From: Glomus cerebriforme | Lineage: Eukaryota; Glomeromycota; Glomeromycetes; Glomerales; Glomeraceae | Length of the DNA stretch: 64,000 nucleotides | Reading direction: 5' to 3' | NCBI GenBank assembly: GCA_003550305.1 | Contig: QKYT01000075.1 | Coordinates: 44,570-108,569 of the forward strand | Shown here: in pieces, positions 1 to 9,797 of the stretch | How positions within the stretch are numbered: position 1 is the stretch's first letter | How the letters are laid out: every line of letters begins with the position of its first letter | The notes under the pieces: generated by a model | Seen by the model: only the letters and a program-made list of their open reading frames with translations | What the model was told of the DNA's origin: nothing | Database searches by the model: none | Translations under genes and position numbers: made by a program

Positions 1-72
1 AGGTTGTGCTTATACAGGGGGTGACTATAGAGGGGGACGACTGTACTTACTTTAATTCTATTTCTTTTTGTA

Positions 73-800
73 GGTTCTCTTGAGCAGTTCACTCTTTTGA
101 CTTTAGAACGGTAATGTCAGTTGGCAGGTTCTACAGAATTTGGTATGTTATTTTTGATATTTTTTTTCATTTTTATTTATGTTAATTTATTCTTACTTAT
201 TCTTATTTTCTCTCTTTTTTTTATAGGTTTTCTGGAGCCTAGATCATTTCGTTCTTTATCTTTGAAATGGCAATAGAATTCGTATATTAGTTTGAATTTT
301 TTTTTCATTTTTATTTATTTTAATTTATTCTTACTTATTCTTACTTTTTTTTTATTTTTGTAAGGTTTCTTAAATGGTTCATCCTTCAAACTTTAAAATG
401 GCAATATCGGTATGTTGACAATATTGGTTTTTCTTGTTGGGTTTATTTTATTTGCTTTTACTTATTTCCTTGTTTTCTTTTTGTAGGTTCTCTAGATTTT
501 TGGGTTTGGTAAGTAATATTGGGGTGGTGATTTGTTTTTCTACAAAAAAAAACTAAATTTCATTTTTTTTATAGGTTCTCTTGGATCTTTTGGTTTCACT
601 TCATTTCTTCTAACTTTGAAATGGAAATTTCAGTGGGTTTCTTCAGAATTTGGTATGTTGAAAATTTTGTTTTTGTTTTTCTTTTTTATTCTATTTTTAA
701 TTATTTCTTTCTTTTTCTTTTTGTAGATTTGGATTTTTGGGTTGAAAGGTCATGTTTAAATAAGTGATATGGAGTGGTGAAGTGGTATTTTTTCCATTAT
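73..800 (+). repeat. degenerate tandem array with splice-like borders
   Basis: Six related units begin near 73, 227, 364, 486, 574 and 727. Most open right after a pyrimidine tract and TAG with GTTCTCT or GTTTTCT, contain CTTTGAAATGGCAAT or a variant, and units 1 and 5 end in GAATTTGGTATGTT. Each therefore looks like a 60-90 bp mini-exon between a 3' splice-like and a 5' splice-like signal, separated by T-rich spacers of 30-80 bp. The unit at 574-660 is the best preserved and is open over a short frame (GSLGSFGFTSFLLTLKWK). Other units carry stops or deletions. This may be a decayed multi-exon repeat gene or a simple tandem repeat; no intact gene can be built. Confidence 0.6.
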
Positions 801-859
801 AATTACTACCTTTTTTTTCCTTTTTTTTTCTTTTTCCTTTTCCTTTTGGCCTTATATTT

Positions 860-1015
860 ATATATAAAGGTCAAGTTGAACTCGTGAGTCAACAAGTTAA
901 ATTAAGTCTGCCTCGTGACTCAACTCGTTATTCAACTCATTATTACAAGTCAAAAATTTTACTGACTCGATTCGATTCGATTCGTGACTCGACCTGAGTT
1001 GACTTGACTCATCTG
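860..1015. repeat. GACTC/GATTC-rich simple-type repeat
   Basis: This stretch is dominated by GTGACTCAACTCGTT-like words and GATTCGATTCGATTCG, in a style that recurs at 61225-61640. No coding potential is seen. The richness in GACTC and GATTC is unlike the flanking A/T-rich DNA. Confidence 0.55.
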
Positions 1016-1039
1016 GAACTCTAGAGATAAATGGTGGAA

Positions 1040-1770
1040 TAGCTTTAATATCTGACAATAAACTTAAAGATTTACTATCTAATTGATATCCATCTAGCTA
1101 AACTAAGTTTGAGAACTAATTTACTTGTACGAAATATAATCTAAATATTACTTTAAACTCAGGTATTCAGCTTAATACTAAAAACAGTCTCTTAATAAAA
1201 AATAATGAGAGTTTTTCAGAATAATGTATATGTTAGCTTAAAAATAAGATAAAAGAACTCAAAAATCAAATCATTTATAAAGATATTTCTCTCGCAAAAA
1301 CTGAAAGTAAAATCATTATAAAATTGAAAGAGATACAAGTTCTTCAATCAAAAATAAAAGAGTTAAAAATGAAGTATCTTTTAGTACAGAAAGATTTATT
1401 AATAATAGATTTTCTTAGACGAAAATTAGCACAGACAAGACAAAATGTTGAACTAAAGAATATTGATTTAGATTTGAAAGAAGAAGAATTAAGCGAGAAA
1501 AAGCATGAATTAATGCAGATAAGAAATAATTTAGCTTTAATATGAATGGAATTAATAGATAAAAAAGAAGAATTAATGTAAATAAGAGATAATTTATTCT
1601 CAATACAAAAGACATTATTAGAGAAAGAAATCCTCTTTTAAAAAACTAATACTTATTTAGTTAAGCAGATTTTAAAAGTATCTAGTAAGTTTAAGAAAAA
1701 TAAAGTGATTAGAGGTATTAAAGGACTGAAAATTAATAATGGTACAGTATTACTAGTTCTAAAACAATTT
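1040..1770 (+). pseudogene. decayed coiled-coil ORF, family unknown
   Basis: The plus strand holds a broken reading frame whose longest open part (1324-1545) is lysine, glutamate and leucine rich with heptad-like spacing (for example LDLKEEELSEKKHELMQIR). The same frame continues past in-frame stops at about 1545 and 1578 with similar composition as far as 1770. No start with a plausible promoter is visible. It lies upstream of the ATPase-like and nuclease-like remnants and could belong to the same decayed element, but that link is inference from proximity only. Confidence 0.35.
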
Positions 1771-2017
1771 TAGTATTACCTAATTTCTTTTTTTTTTAGC
1801 TTGTGATCTTTTTCATAATACTATTATTAATCATATAGTTTATAGATCATCTTCTCTCATCTAGCTATATTCTTTTATTTTACCTTACAATGAAAAAAAA
1901 AATCTTCTGAATTATAAAATACCTTTTGGTAGAAATCAAAATTATAGATTTCCAATCCATTATACAGAAGAAGCAAAAAACAGAATTACCTCCTATGAAA
2001 CTTTGTTTTTTGGATAT

Positions 2018-2260
2018 TAAGATTGCTTAGTGAAACTAGGGAGTTTAGCAAATAGGTAAATGATAAAATGTAGTAATTTGATGAAACTATATTAAAGTCT
2101 TAATTAAAAGTTAGCAAAACTTAACGAAAAGTAAAACCTGTTGAAACCTACTATAAATAATAAAGCTGATAAAACTTTGTAAAACTATAATAAAACTATA
2201 TAGTAAAAATTTGGTAAAACTAAGCATAGGATTTTAAAAGAGTTTAGACAAGCAATCTTA
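2018..2260 (+). mobile_element. hAT-like MITE, copy 1
   Basis: A non-coding element of about 243 bp bounded by inverted termini TAAGATTGCTTAG and CAAGCAATCTTA. It is closely similar over its full length to 9024-9265 (same orientation) and 9574-9789 (opposite orientation), with shared blocks such as AAAATTTGGTAAAACTAAGC. No clean target duplication remains around this copy. Classification as hAT-like comes from the 8-bp duplications of the other two copies. Confidence 0.7.
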
Positions 2261-2319
2261 AATGAGATCTCAAAATATGATTTATCATACTATATTAAAT
2301 ATCCCATAATAATATGACC

Positions 2320-2965
2320 TTTTAGTATCTTGATCATTGAAAAAAGTAGTACAGGTAAAACTAATTTACTTGCGAACCTTATTCTTAATAATAAGGATAA
2401 ATTTGTGCAAAAGAAAAAGAAAGGCAGATCTAAATATATCTGCTATAATAATCTGATTATATACAATTATCATTCTAATAAACCAAAATGGACATATGTT
2501 GGATACAGTATATATATAATGTGATTTCAAAGGATCCAAGAGCACCTTACTATAAGAATATTAGTTTTAATTATATCTTACCTGAAAAATTTCCAGTACA
2601 ATAGTCTTCTCATCTGAAAGAAGTATAGTAATTATTTTTAAGGATTTATATCTAGTTTTAGAGCATATATAAAATCAAATTAGCCAATTTTTCAGGAATG
2701 ACCATCATTAAAATATTAGTCCAATTTATATGACACAAAAATATCATAAAGTTTTAACCTTTATCTGTGAAGGTATTTCCTATCTATTATTATTTAATTC
2801 TGGTAGTTTACATAAAGATATTTCTAAAATTATTTAGTGATATATTGATGATATTAAGGAAGAGTTTATTGTATTTAATCTAAACAGGTCAGAAGATAAT
2901 AAACTAGCACTTAGATTAAGATTTGATACTTCATTGGATCTGCATAAAGAGATTCAATTACAGGT
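2320..2965 (+). pseudogene. decayed A32-like P-loop ATPase
   Basis: The frame opening at 2330 gives IIEKSSTGKTNLLANLIL, a Walker A-like loop (S-S-T-G-K-T) followed by a hydrophobic helix, then KWTYVGYSIYI. After a stop at 2522 the similarity continues in other frames with ISKDPRAPYYKNISFNYI, VIIFKDLYLV (Walker B-like, D in place), YHKVLTFICE and a final RLRFDTSLDLHKEIQLQ near 2920-2965. This order matches, from memory, a multi-copy Rhizophagus ATPase family resembling A32-type packaging ATPases of large DNA viruses and Polinton-like elements. Several frameshifts and stops make it non-functional. It could equally derive from a transposon-encoded ATPase. Confidence 0.55.
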
Positions 2966-3254
2966 AAAAAAAAAAAATAATGAAAAAGTTATCATTAAAT
3001 GATACATGCATAATTGCTGAAGAATATGGTGAAATGTTCTTTCAACTGAATATAAAAATATAAATAATCTGCTTATCTAAAGATGCCAATTCAACCATCA
3101 ATGACAAAACAAACTTAATCACATTAAAAATAGAGAACAATAGTGTCTATTTTGCATTGGTTATTATCAATTAATTGAGAATATGCGTAAACTTGCATAA
3201 AAAAAAATGGAAATTGTCTTCAGGTTGATACCATAATTCACATATAAAGCTAGA

Positions 3255-3660
3255 ATGAGTTTGTGAAAATAAACATCGAAGCTGTTTTTAATAGCATTCA
3301 AAGAGGAATCTGGCATCCATTCTGTCTAAAATATAAAAGAGAAAACTTATGTTGTAAAATTTTAACAAAATATCTTGGTTGTCCTTCATTAATCCATAGG
3401 CCTAAATTCTTAAAAATACAAAAACATTTGAATAGACTAAAACTTGATATATTTTATTTACAATATGGCTTTACAATCAAAATACAAGGCATACAACATG
3501 AAAAATATTATGAATTCTTTCATAGAGGAGATCCCAATAATTTTATTAAATAGCAAGAGCATTAACTCAAGAAAGAATTATGTGAAAAGAACCAGATTGC
3601 ATTAAGGTTACAAAGATCCATATATAATTATTCCTGAATATCTCTAAGAATTGGATCTTA
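3255..3660 (+). pseudogene. decayed PD-(D/E)XK / Vsr-like nuclease
   Basis: An open stretch at 3263-3553 contains RPKFLKIQKHLNRLKLDIFY and FTIKIQGIQHEKYYEFFHRG, followed beyond the stop at 3551 by recognisable pieces (LKKELCEKNQIALR, then YEDPYIIIPEYL-like sequence near 3610-3640). The pattern LDIFY, then IQGIQHE, then a later K/E-rich helix resembles a family I recall as repeated in Rhizophagus, with a restriction-endonuclease-like core (D, E/Q-x-Q-H-E). The usual acidic residue of E-x-Q is K-I-Q here, so a key catalytic position appears changed. Several stops break the gene. It follows the ATPase remnant by about 300 bp on the same strand. Confidence 0.5.
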
Positions 3661-4400
3661 ATAAATAAGCATAAAACTTTAATTACATTTGTGTGATTCA
3701 TTTTTTATGGATTTGGGCCAGAGCAAGAAAAAAAATATGTCATTAATAAACCTCATTCATAGCACAGTGTTACTTTTATTCAATGATCAAAAAACTTATT
3801 TTCTAACCTATATATATGTAAAAAATACATGCCCAAATTATGGGTGAATTTTATTGATATTTATGTTTGAGAAATATATAATATATATCATTTCAATATA
3901 TACAATGTACAATGCATATACATGCTAAAAAGAAATAAGCCTAATGTGAGCAAAAACTAATCCATTTATTATATATATTATAAATATTTTATTTGACTCT
4001 TCTCTTTTTATTTATCATTTTCCTCAGTGTTTTTTTATTGGTTTATTTTTTTTTTTACATGGTGTTTCAAAGCAATTTACAATAGAATTTTTATTTTTAG
4101 AAGTTGTTGATCACAAAAGATTCTAGTCATTACCTAAGATTTTTGAAATAAAATCCTTCTGATCCTTTTTAAAATCATCTTTCTTTAGGATCTTCTATTT
4201 GATGAATTCAAGTGTCTTTAAATTATTCTTAATCATAATCAAAAAAAAGTCATTTATGAACTTTTTAAAAGTCAAAAGAATCTAATAAGTATATTTATAA
4301 AAAAAAGTTATCTGATTCCACATAATTGCTTTTAGAAACTTAAAAAAATCTAAATAGCTTGTTTTAGAAAAGTGATCAAAGATGGAATGAATATTATCTT

Positions 4401-4700
4401 TCAAAAAGATACATATAGCACTCTAGCAGCCAACCATAACCTTACAAACTGAATCTTATAGCAAAAATACAGGATACTAATAGCCACCAACTTACTCACT
4501 CTCTTATCATTGCATTGTTTTGATCTTATCATATCAACCAAAATATCTTTCAAAATCTTTAGCATTTTAAAAAACTCAATAAAAAGTCCATCATTTATAA
4601 AGGATCTTGCTGCTTCAAGTACATCCAATTTTATATTATAAGTTAGATGATGAATATTTCTATCAATATAGGGATATGCAAAAATAGAATTAAGGCACAT
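4401..4700 (-). pseudogene. short unexplained ORF, probably a fragment
   Basis: A 99-codon frame on the minus strand opens with MCLNSIFAYPYIDRN and has mixed helix-like composition with few low-complexity runs, which is better than chance ORFs nearby. It ends at 4401, and similar residue use does not continue in an obvious way. No family is recognised. It may be a piece of a decayed transposon gene. Confidence 0.2.
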
Positions 4701-5065
4701 TATTTTAAGGACATCCTTAAAATGTACTCTAGCAGGTATAGACTATTATTCTGTACATCCTGTATAAATAAATTTTTTTAAAGTAAATATCACATAATTA
4801 ATACAGTTGCAGAACAGGATAAGAGTCTCTATACTTCCAAAACCAATTGAAAATTTATGATCACATGACATCAATCTGGTGACGCATCTTTTCAAAAATT
4901 TTTATCTTTACACTGAAATATTTGGTCACATAACCTATCTTTTTCATAGAGCTAACACTGATTGGTTAATATCACTACTAATTTTTTGAGAACGAACGAA
5001 CGAACAAATTATTGACACATGATCTTTTGACCGATGTAATTCCATTTCCGGGGGTAGTCTAAAGC

Positions 5066-5206
5066 CGTGTTCGATCACGTGAATTTTTATATTACCATGT
5101 GACATATAGGTGCGTGACAAATAAAATTTCACACATCGAAAAAATTCTGTCAGTAAAAATGAAAAGAGAGGATGACAAATTAAAAAAAGTCACGTGATCG
5201 AACACG
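5066..5206. repeat. 17-bp perfect inverted repeat with CACGTG cores
   Basis: CGTGTTCGATCACGTGA at 5066-5082 is repeated in inverse at 5190-5206, about 107 bp apart. Each arm contains the palindrome TCACGTGA. The DNA between the arms, about 5098-5180, resembles the outer part of the ~330-bp repeat at 55600-55925. CCATTTCCGG lies outside both arms in direct orientation (near 5042 and 5211). The pair sits 120-260 bp upstream of the start codon at 5326 and could be either a small element or a promoter module. Confidence 0.6.
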
Positions 5207-5325
5207 TCCTCCATTTCCGGTAACTTTCATCAAAGTATCTATATATATATATATATTTAGCCAAACTCTCCCTTGAGTAGTTAAGTTTTTTTACCACGAC
5301 TTGAGTCCTAATTTTACAAAACAAA

Positions 5326-6101
5326 ATGTTTTCTGGCGTAAAGCGGTAAGTTGGTTGTTGGTATAATGTCACATCCCTTTTCGTACCCTAATATACTTTT
5401 TTATTTAGAACGATTCTTGGGAAAAGGGGAGAGAACATTGTGAAAAAAGAAAATAAGAAAAATGTCGCTCGAAGAAAGAAGACGAAAACTGTTAAAGACA
5501 AGAACCTGGAGGTCGAAGATCCTAATGACGGAATAGATATTTTCTGTACTGCAATACTTAAGCGAGAACCTCTCGAAGGTATACTCTTTATCTAAATATT
5601 CTATACAAGAAAAGTGCCATATATTTTTAAACTTATCATTTTATATTTTCAGGGAAACTTCTTTTAAATCCAGTAAGAGAACTATCAAGGAAACCTCCTA
5701 AGGACTGGGATGAAAACGATTTAATGCCCATTGTTAAGCTTCTCGCGGGACGACCTTATGTTGATGGGAGGGGAGAAAACCGCGAAGGTGCTTACGCGTT
5801 TGACACGATCAGATCCGATTTCGATTCATACCTAGAAAAACACGATGACATTCGTGGATTGATGGACCCGACTTACGTGGTAGCTGACGTTGGTGGGAAT
5901 GTAATTCCTAATTTCCTGCTTAATAACTACCCACAAACTATTCCACCACCAATAAATTTCGAGGGTACAAATTATATATGGGCTTTCGCTGGTCGTAATC
6001 GGATGGCTGATGCAACACACCTAATTGGATGGATTCAGTGCGCGGTCCCTGGTCTCAGCGTGTTCAAGTTTGATACCACTTCTGTAGCTATGCAATACTG
6101 A
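5326..6101 (+). CDS. hypothetical protein, 212 aa, three exons
   Basis: Exons 5326-5345, 5409-5578 and 5653-6101 join in frame (20, 170 and 449 nt). The first intron opens GTAAGT and ends TTTAG; the second opens GTATAC and ends TTCAG. The start is the ATG at 5326, because the second exon has no usable ATG in this frame before the conserved-looking part. The protein begins with a basic, lysine/arginine-rich stretch (residues about 8-30, NKKNVARRKKTKTVKDK), then a compact globular part with DWDENDLMPIVKLLAGRPYV and NYIWAFAGRNRMADATHL. No transmembrane segment or signal peptide is visible. Its base composition is clearly richer in G+C than the surrounding repeats, as expected for a maintained gene. 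I do not recognise the family; the basic N-terminus would suit nuclear targeting but that is only inference. Confidence 0.75.
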
Positions 6102-6234
6102 TTCTTTACATTTCTCAATAATATTTGGTTACCTTTTCGATAAAAAGTGACATATAATAGATCTTTGTGTAATTATTTTATTACTCATTACTTTAATATA
6201 AAATAAATACAAGATTTAGGACTTGCCCAATCTT

Positions 6235-6960
6235 TCATACTAAAATATATGGAAAATCTTTACACTATTTATCATATGGAGACATAGATATAGTAAGATT
6301 TGGATTAATATTTTGGGATGGGTATGAACTAGATTATTCTAATCCTTGCATTAGTAAACTTCTATTTACAATTACTATATTTTTTAAGGTTAATAATAAA
6401 CGAATAAGAGATTTTACATGAGATGGGTAAGGAAAAAGTAGGATTTCTGCATAATCTAAATAAAAGTACTTTGCCAAATCCTTTACAAAAATATTCAGAT
6501 ATATAGTTGTACCTGCAATCTGAATTCCTACAATGCCAAATTGATTTTTAGCTGATCTACATAGCGTACTTATGAAACTTGCACCATCTAGTATTTCCCT
6601 CTATAATTTTACATTATTATCCACTTTTTTTGATTTACTACATATAATATGTAATAATTTAATATATATTAATTTAATAATCTTTTATCTTGTTTTAGCA
6701 AACCTATAACATTAGGTTTCTTTTCCATTCTCTTTTCATTTATTCCAAGATTTTGCTGAGCTTTACTTACTAGACTTTGATATTCTGCTGTACTCAAGCA
6801 AATACTACCATTCAAAAGTCTACTTAAACTTGTGCAAAGAAAAGGAATTATAACATCTGCAATGTATGTTCCTTCACTCTACCTATTATAGAATGAACTA
6901 GTCATAAATGCAGGATTAACCCATATTTCATCACTAAAAAATATATATGATATATTAATT
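6235..6960 (-). pseudogene. decayed Rhizophagus-type repeated gene
   Basis: Reading the minus strand from 6960 gives, across frames, SEGTYIADVIIPFL, LNGSICLSTAEYQSLVSKAQ, KKPNVIGLL, then VKL-REILDGASF, KNQFGIVGIQIAGTTIYLN, VKDLAKYFYLDYAEI, and a tail with NIVIVNRSLLMQGLE. The order and motifs match a multi-copy, uncharacterised protein family that I recall from Rhizophagus genomes. Stops interrupt the frame (after FYNR and after NVKL, for example), and A/T slippage has eroded it. Function of the family is not known to me. Confidence 0.5.
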
Positions 6961-7582
6961 ATTATTTCATAAATATTTCTATAAATAAATTAATGAAATA
7001 CTATAGCCAAAATACATTTTGCTATTTTCACTAATTTAGTTTTGCTTTCTTTTTATTTTTTATTATGATATTCATTTCTCATAATATTAAATGTAACAGA
7101 ATTATTAAAATTTTTTACAAACATATCACATTTATAGTAACCATAACTGAATTAGAAAGTTCACACTTTATATTTTCATATGTTTCTATAAATATATTTT
7201 TCTGTCTACACCAGAATGGTATATTTTTTTTGATATTTTAAATGGATTAAATTTAGACTAAAAAGATATAATAAATGGTTTAATTTTTGTTATTCTAAGG
7301 CTTAATTCTAAACTAAGTAAGATAGCAAAAATTTTATATACTGAGATTTGAGCCCAGCTTGATTTAAATCTTGAATTCTATAATAGATTCTCAATATATT
7401 TTTTGGTAATGCAAAGTGGTTAGGTTTTTAAGAAAAATTTCATAAAATTCATATACCAGGAAAGGAGATAACTAAATATCCAAATATTTATTTGGAATTT
7501 TGATTTCAAACTTTTAAAGTAATACTATTACTAAAATAGTTTACCATTTAATCAGTTTCGCTAACTTTTAATAAAACTTTAA

Positions 7583-8073
7583 TTCACAATTTGTGAGAAA
7601 TGGAAAAATTTACATTAGTGATTGACAGGGCAATTTTATAATTAAATTTATTAGTACCCATAATCTAAAGCCATTGGGCAAATATTAGTATATTTTGATA
7701 ATTGTTTTGAATCTTTAAAAATAATAGATTAATTTATGGCTTTTTGGCTACTTTTCATAAAAAAATCATAAGAATATCTTTGAAATTGCAAATTCTAAAT
7801 AAGAACTGAAATTATGCAATTAAACATTTTCATTAAATTTTACTATTAAAATTACCGGCTGGGATTATGGATATGGTAGGGTAATAGGATATACTATATT
7901 TTTTTGCCCATTTTTTTGCAATTAATGTTAGCCAAATTATTTGTAATACTAATTAAAATTATCATAATACAGGTCAGAGATACTTTACTTAATTCAGCAA
8001 CCAACATATAGATTATAACTAAAATATCTACTAATCACTAATGTTAATTTTTCCATTTCTCATGAATTGTGAA
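7583..8073. repeat. diverged inverted repeat pair
   Basis: The segment 7583-7620 (core GAGAAATGGAAAAATT) recurs inverted at 8036-8073 (core AATTTTTCCATTTCTC) with five or so mismatches over 38 bp. The flanks also share blocks such as CTAAC/AAACTTTAATTCACAA. The arms enclose about 415 bp without coding potential. This is probably two inversely oriented copies of one dispersed repeat or the arms of a decayed element. Confidence 0.4.
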
Positions 8074-8894
8074 TTAATATAATTTCATTAAGTTTTACCT
8101 TTTTGGCATTATACCAACTTGCTTAAACTCCTTAGTTTCTCCAATAATCTTAATCATATAATTAAAAAAATTTTTAAAAATAAATATTATATAATATTTT
8201 AGTGCAAAATTTAAAATTTTTATTAAATAATTATTGCCAAAAAAAAATATCTGAATTATAATAACTAAAATTAAGAAATTTTTTAATTTTAATACTTTTA
8301 TATAAGTATACTTCTATATAATTACTGATTTTAAGAGAACTGATTAGGTAATTATATGAAAGTCTGACTATACAGATTTTATTAGATTTTTATCATAATT
8401 ATTATTTTTTAAAATTTTATCTAAAAAATGCAATTTCTTTTCATAATTATTTTTTTTTACATTTATATTTATGATTTTATTTATAATTTGTTTAATTTTA
8501 TAAATTTACAATTATTATTTTTAAAATAATAATTTATTTTTCTAGTTTATTTATATTTATAAATTTATAATATCTTTTAATAATATTATAAATTTTACTT
8601 TTTTTTTTTACTTTAAAAGTTTATTTAATTATATTTATATTATTTTATAGATTATTATTCTAAAAAGTTTAAAAAGTTAATTTTATTATATTTTTTTATA
8701 GATTATTATTTTAAAAGTTTAGTTTTATTATATTATTATTTTTTTTTTGCTAATTATATTTTTTAATTAAATTACTTTTATTTATTATATTTTGACTATT
8801 TTATTTTATTTGTAATACTAATTAAATTTTAATAATTAATTTTGAAATTTGCTATTTATCATTAGTAGTAATTATTACTAATATTTTCAAATTT

Positions 8895-9420
8895 GTTAAT
8901 TCTGGCTAAAATTTAAATAATTAATAACAAATAATTCCTTTTTTAGGATCTTGTATAATCCAAATTTTTAATTTTAAAGAAAAACATAATTGCTTTTTTG
9001 GATTATATAATATTATCTAAGTATAAGATTGCTTGGCAAAATTAAGAAATTTAACAAATAGGCAAAATAACAAAATATAGTAATTTAATGAAACTATATT
9101 AAAGTTTTATTAAAAAATTAGTAAAACTTGATAAAAGATGAAATCTATTAAAACCTATTATAAATGGTAAAACTGATAAAACTTTGCAAAATTATAATAA
9201 AACTATAGTAAAAATTTGGTAAAACTAAGCGTAAAATTTTAGAAGAGTTTAGACAAGCAATCCTATCTAAGTATCTATAAAAAGAATTCTAATCAGCATT
9301 AAAGTTTTACCCAAAATTAAGAATATGATGACTAACATGTGACAAATAAACTTTCACATCTCAAAAAAATTCTAAGTTCTTAAAAAAAAGTGAAAATCAG
9401 GAATATAACATGATATAATG
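8895..9420 (-). repeat. ~330-bp dispersed repeat, interrupted copy
   Basis: The minus strand of 8895-9023 plus 9274-9420 aligns collinearly with the plus strand of 55600-55925. Shared blocks include ACATGTGACAAATA, CTTAATTTTG, CCAAAAAAGCAATTATG and GGCCAGAATT-like ends. The copy is split by the MITE at 9024-9265 and its target duplication. The alignment runs straight across the insertion, so the repeat was in place before the MITE arrived. Confidence 0.65.
9024..9265 (+). mobile_element. hAT-like MITE, copy 2, with 8-bp TSD
   Basis: A 242-bp non-coding element with termini TAAGATTGCTTGG and CAAGCAATCCTA. The flanking 8-bp sequence TCTAAGTA occurs exactly at 9016-9023 and 9266-9273. An 8-bp duplication with short TIRs and no coding capacity is typical of hAT-derived MITEs. 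The element interrupts the ~330-bp repeat. Confidence 0.85.
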
Positions 9421-9573
9421 AATTATTACATATATAAAATCATATAATTACTGGTGATGATCATTACTGGTAATTTATAATAAAATTAATATATATATTA
9501 TATTAATTATATTTTAATTTTTAATATTTTTTTCTTTAGTAAAATTATATCCAATTTTGATATATCTTTTAAT

Positions 9574-9789
9574 TAAGGTTGCCTGCTTAAACCTCTTCAA
9601 AATCCTACGATTAGTTTCATCAAAATTTTACTATAGATTTATTATAGTTTTGGCAGAGTTTTGGCAGTTTTGCTTTTCTCCAGAGTTTCACCAGTTTTTT
9701 AATATAACTTTAATATAGTTTTGGCAGAATTTTACTTTTCAGTGAAATGCCATTTTGCCTAAACCCCTAGATTTCAGCAAGCAACCTTA
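9574..9789 (-). mobile_element. hAT-like MITE, copy 3, inverted, with 8-bp TSD
   Basis: This 216-bp copy lies in the opposite orientation to copies 1 and 2. Its ends are TAAGGTTGCCTGCTTAAAC and CAGCAAGCAACCTTA. The 8-bp duplication CTTTTAAT is perfect at 9566-9573 and 9790-9797. Internal similarity to the other copies is clear when read in reverse (for example CTATAGTTTTG/TTACTTTTC blocks). Confidence 0.85.
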
Positions 9790-9797
9790 CTTTTAAT

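Noticed and set aside
6225..6330. Plus-strand DLGLAQSF, resembling a kinase DFG segment
   Set aside because: The minus strand of the same DNA carries a longer, collinear match to a decayed repeated gene, so the plus-strand match is probably chance.
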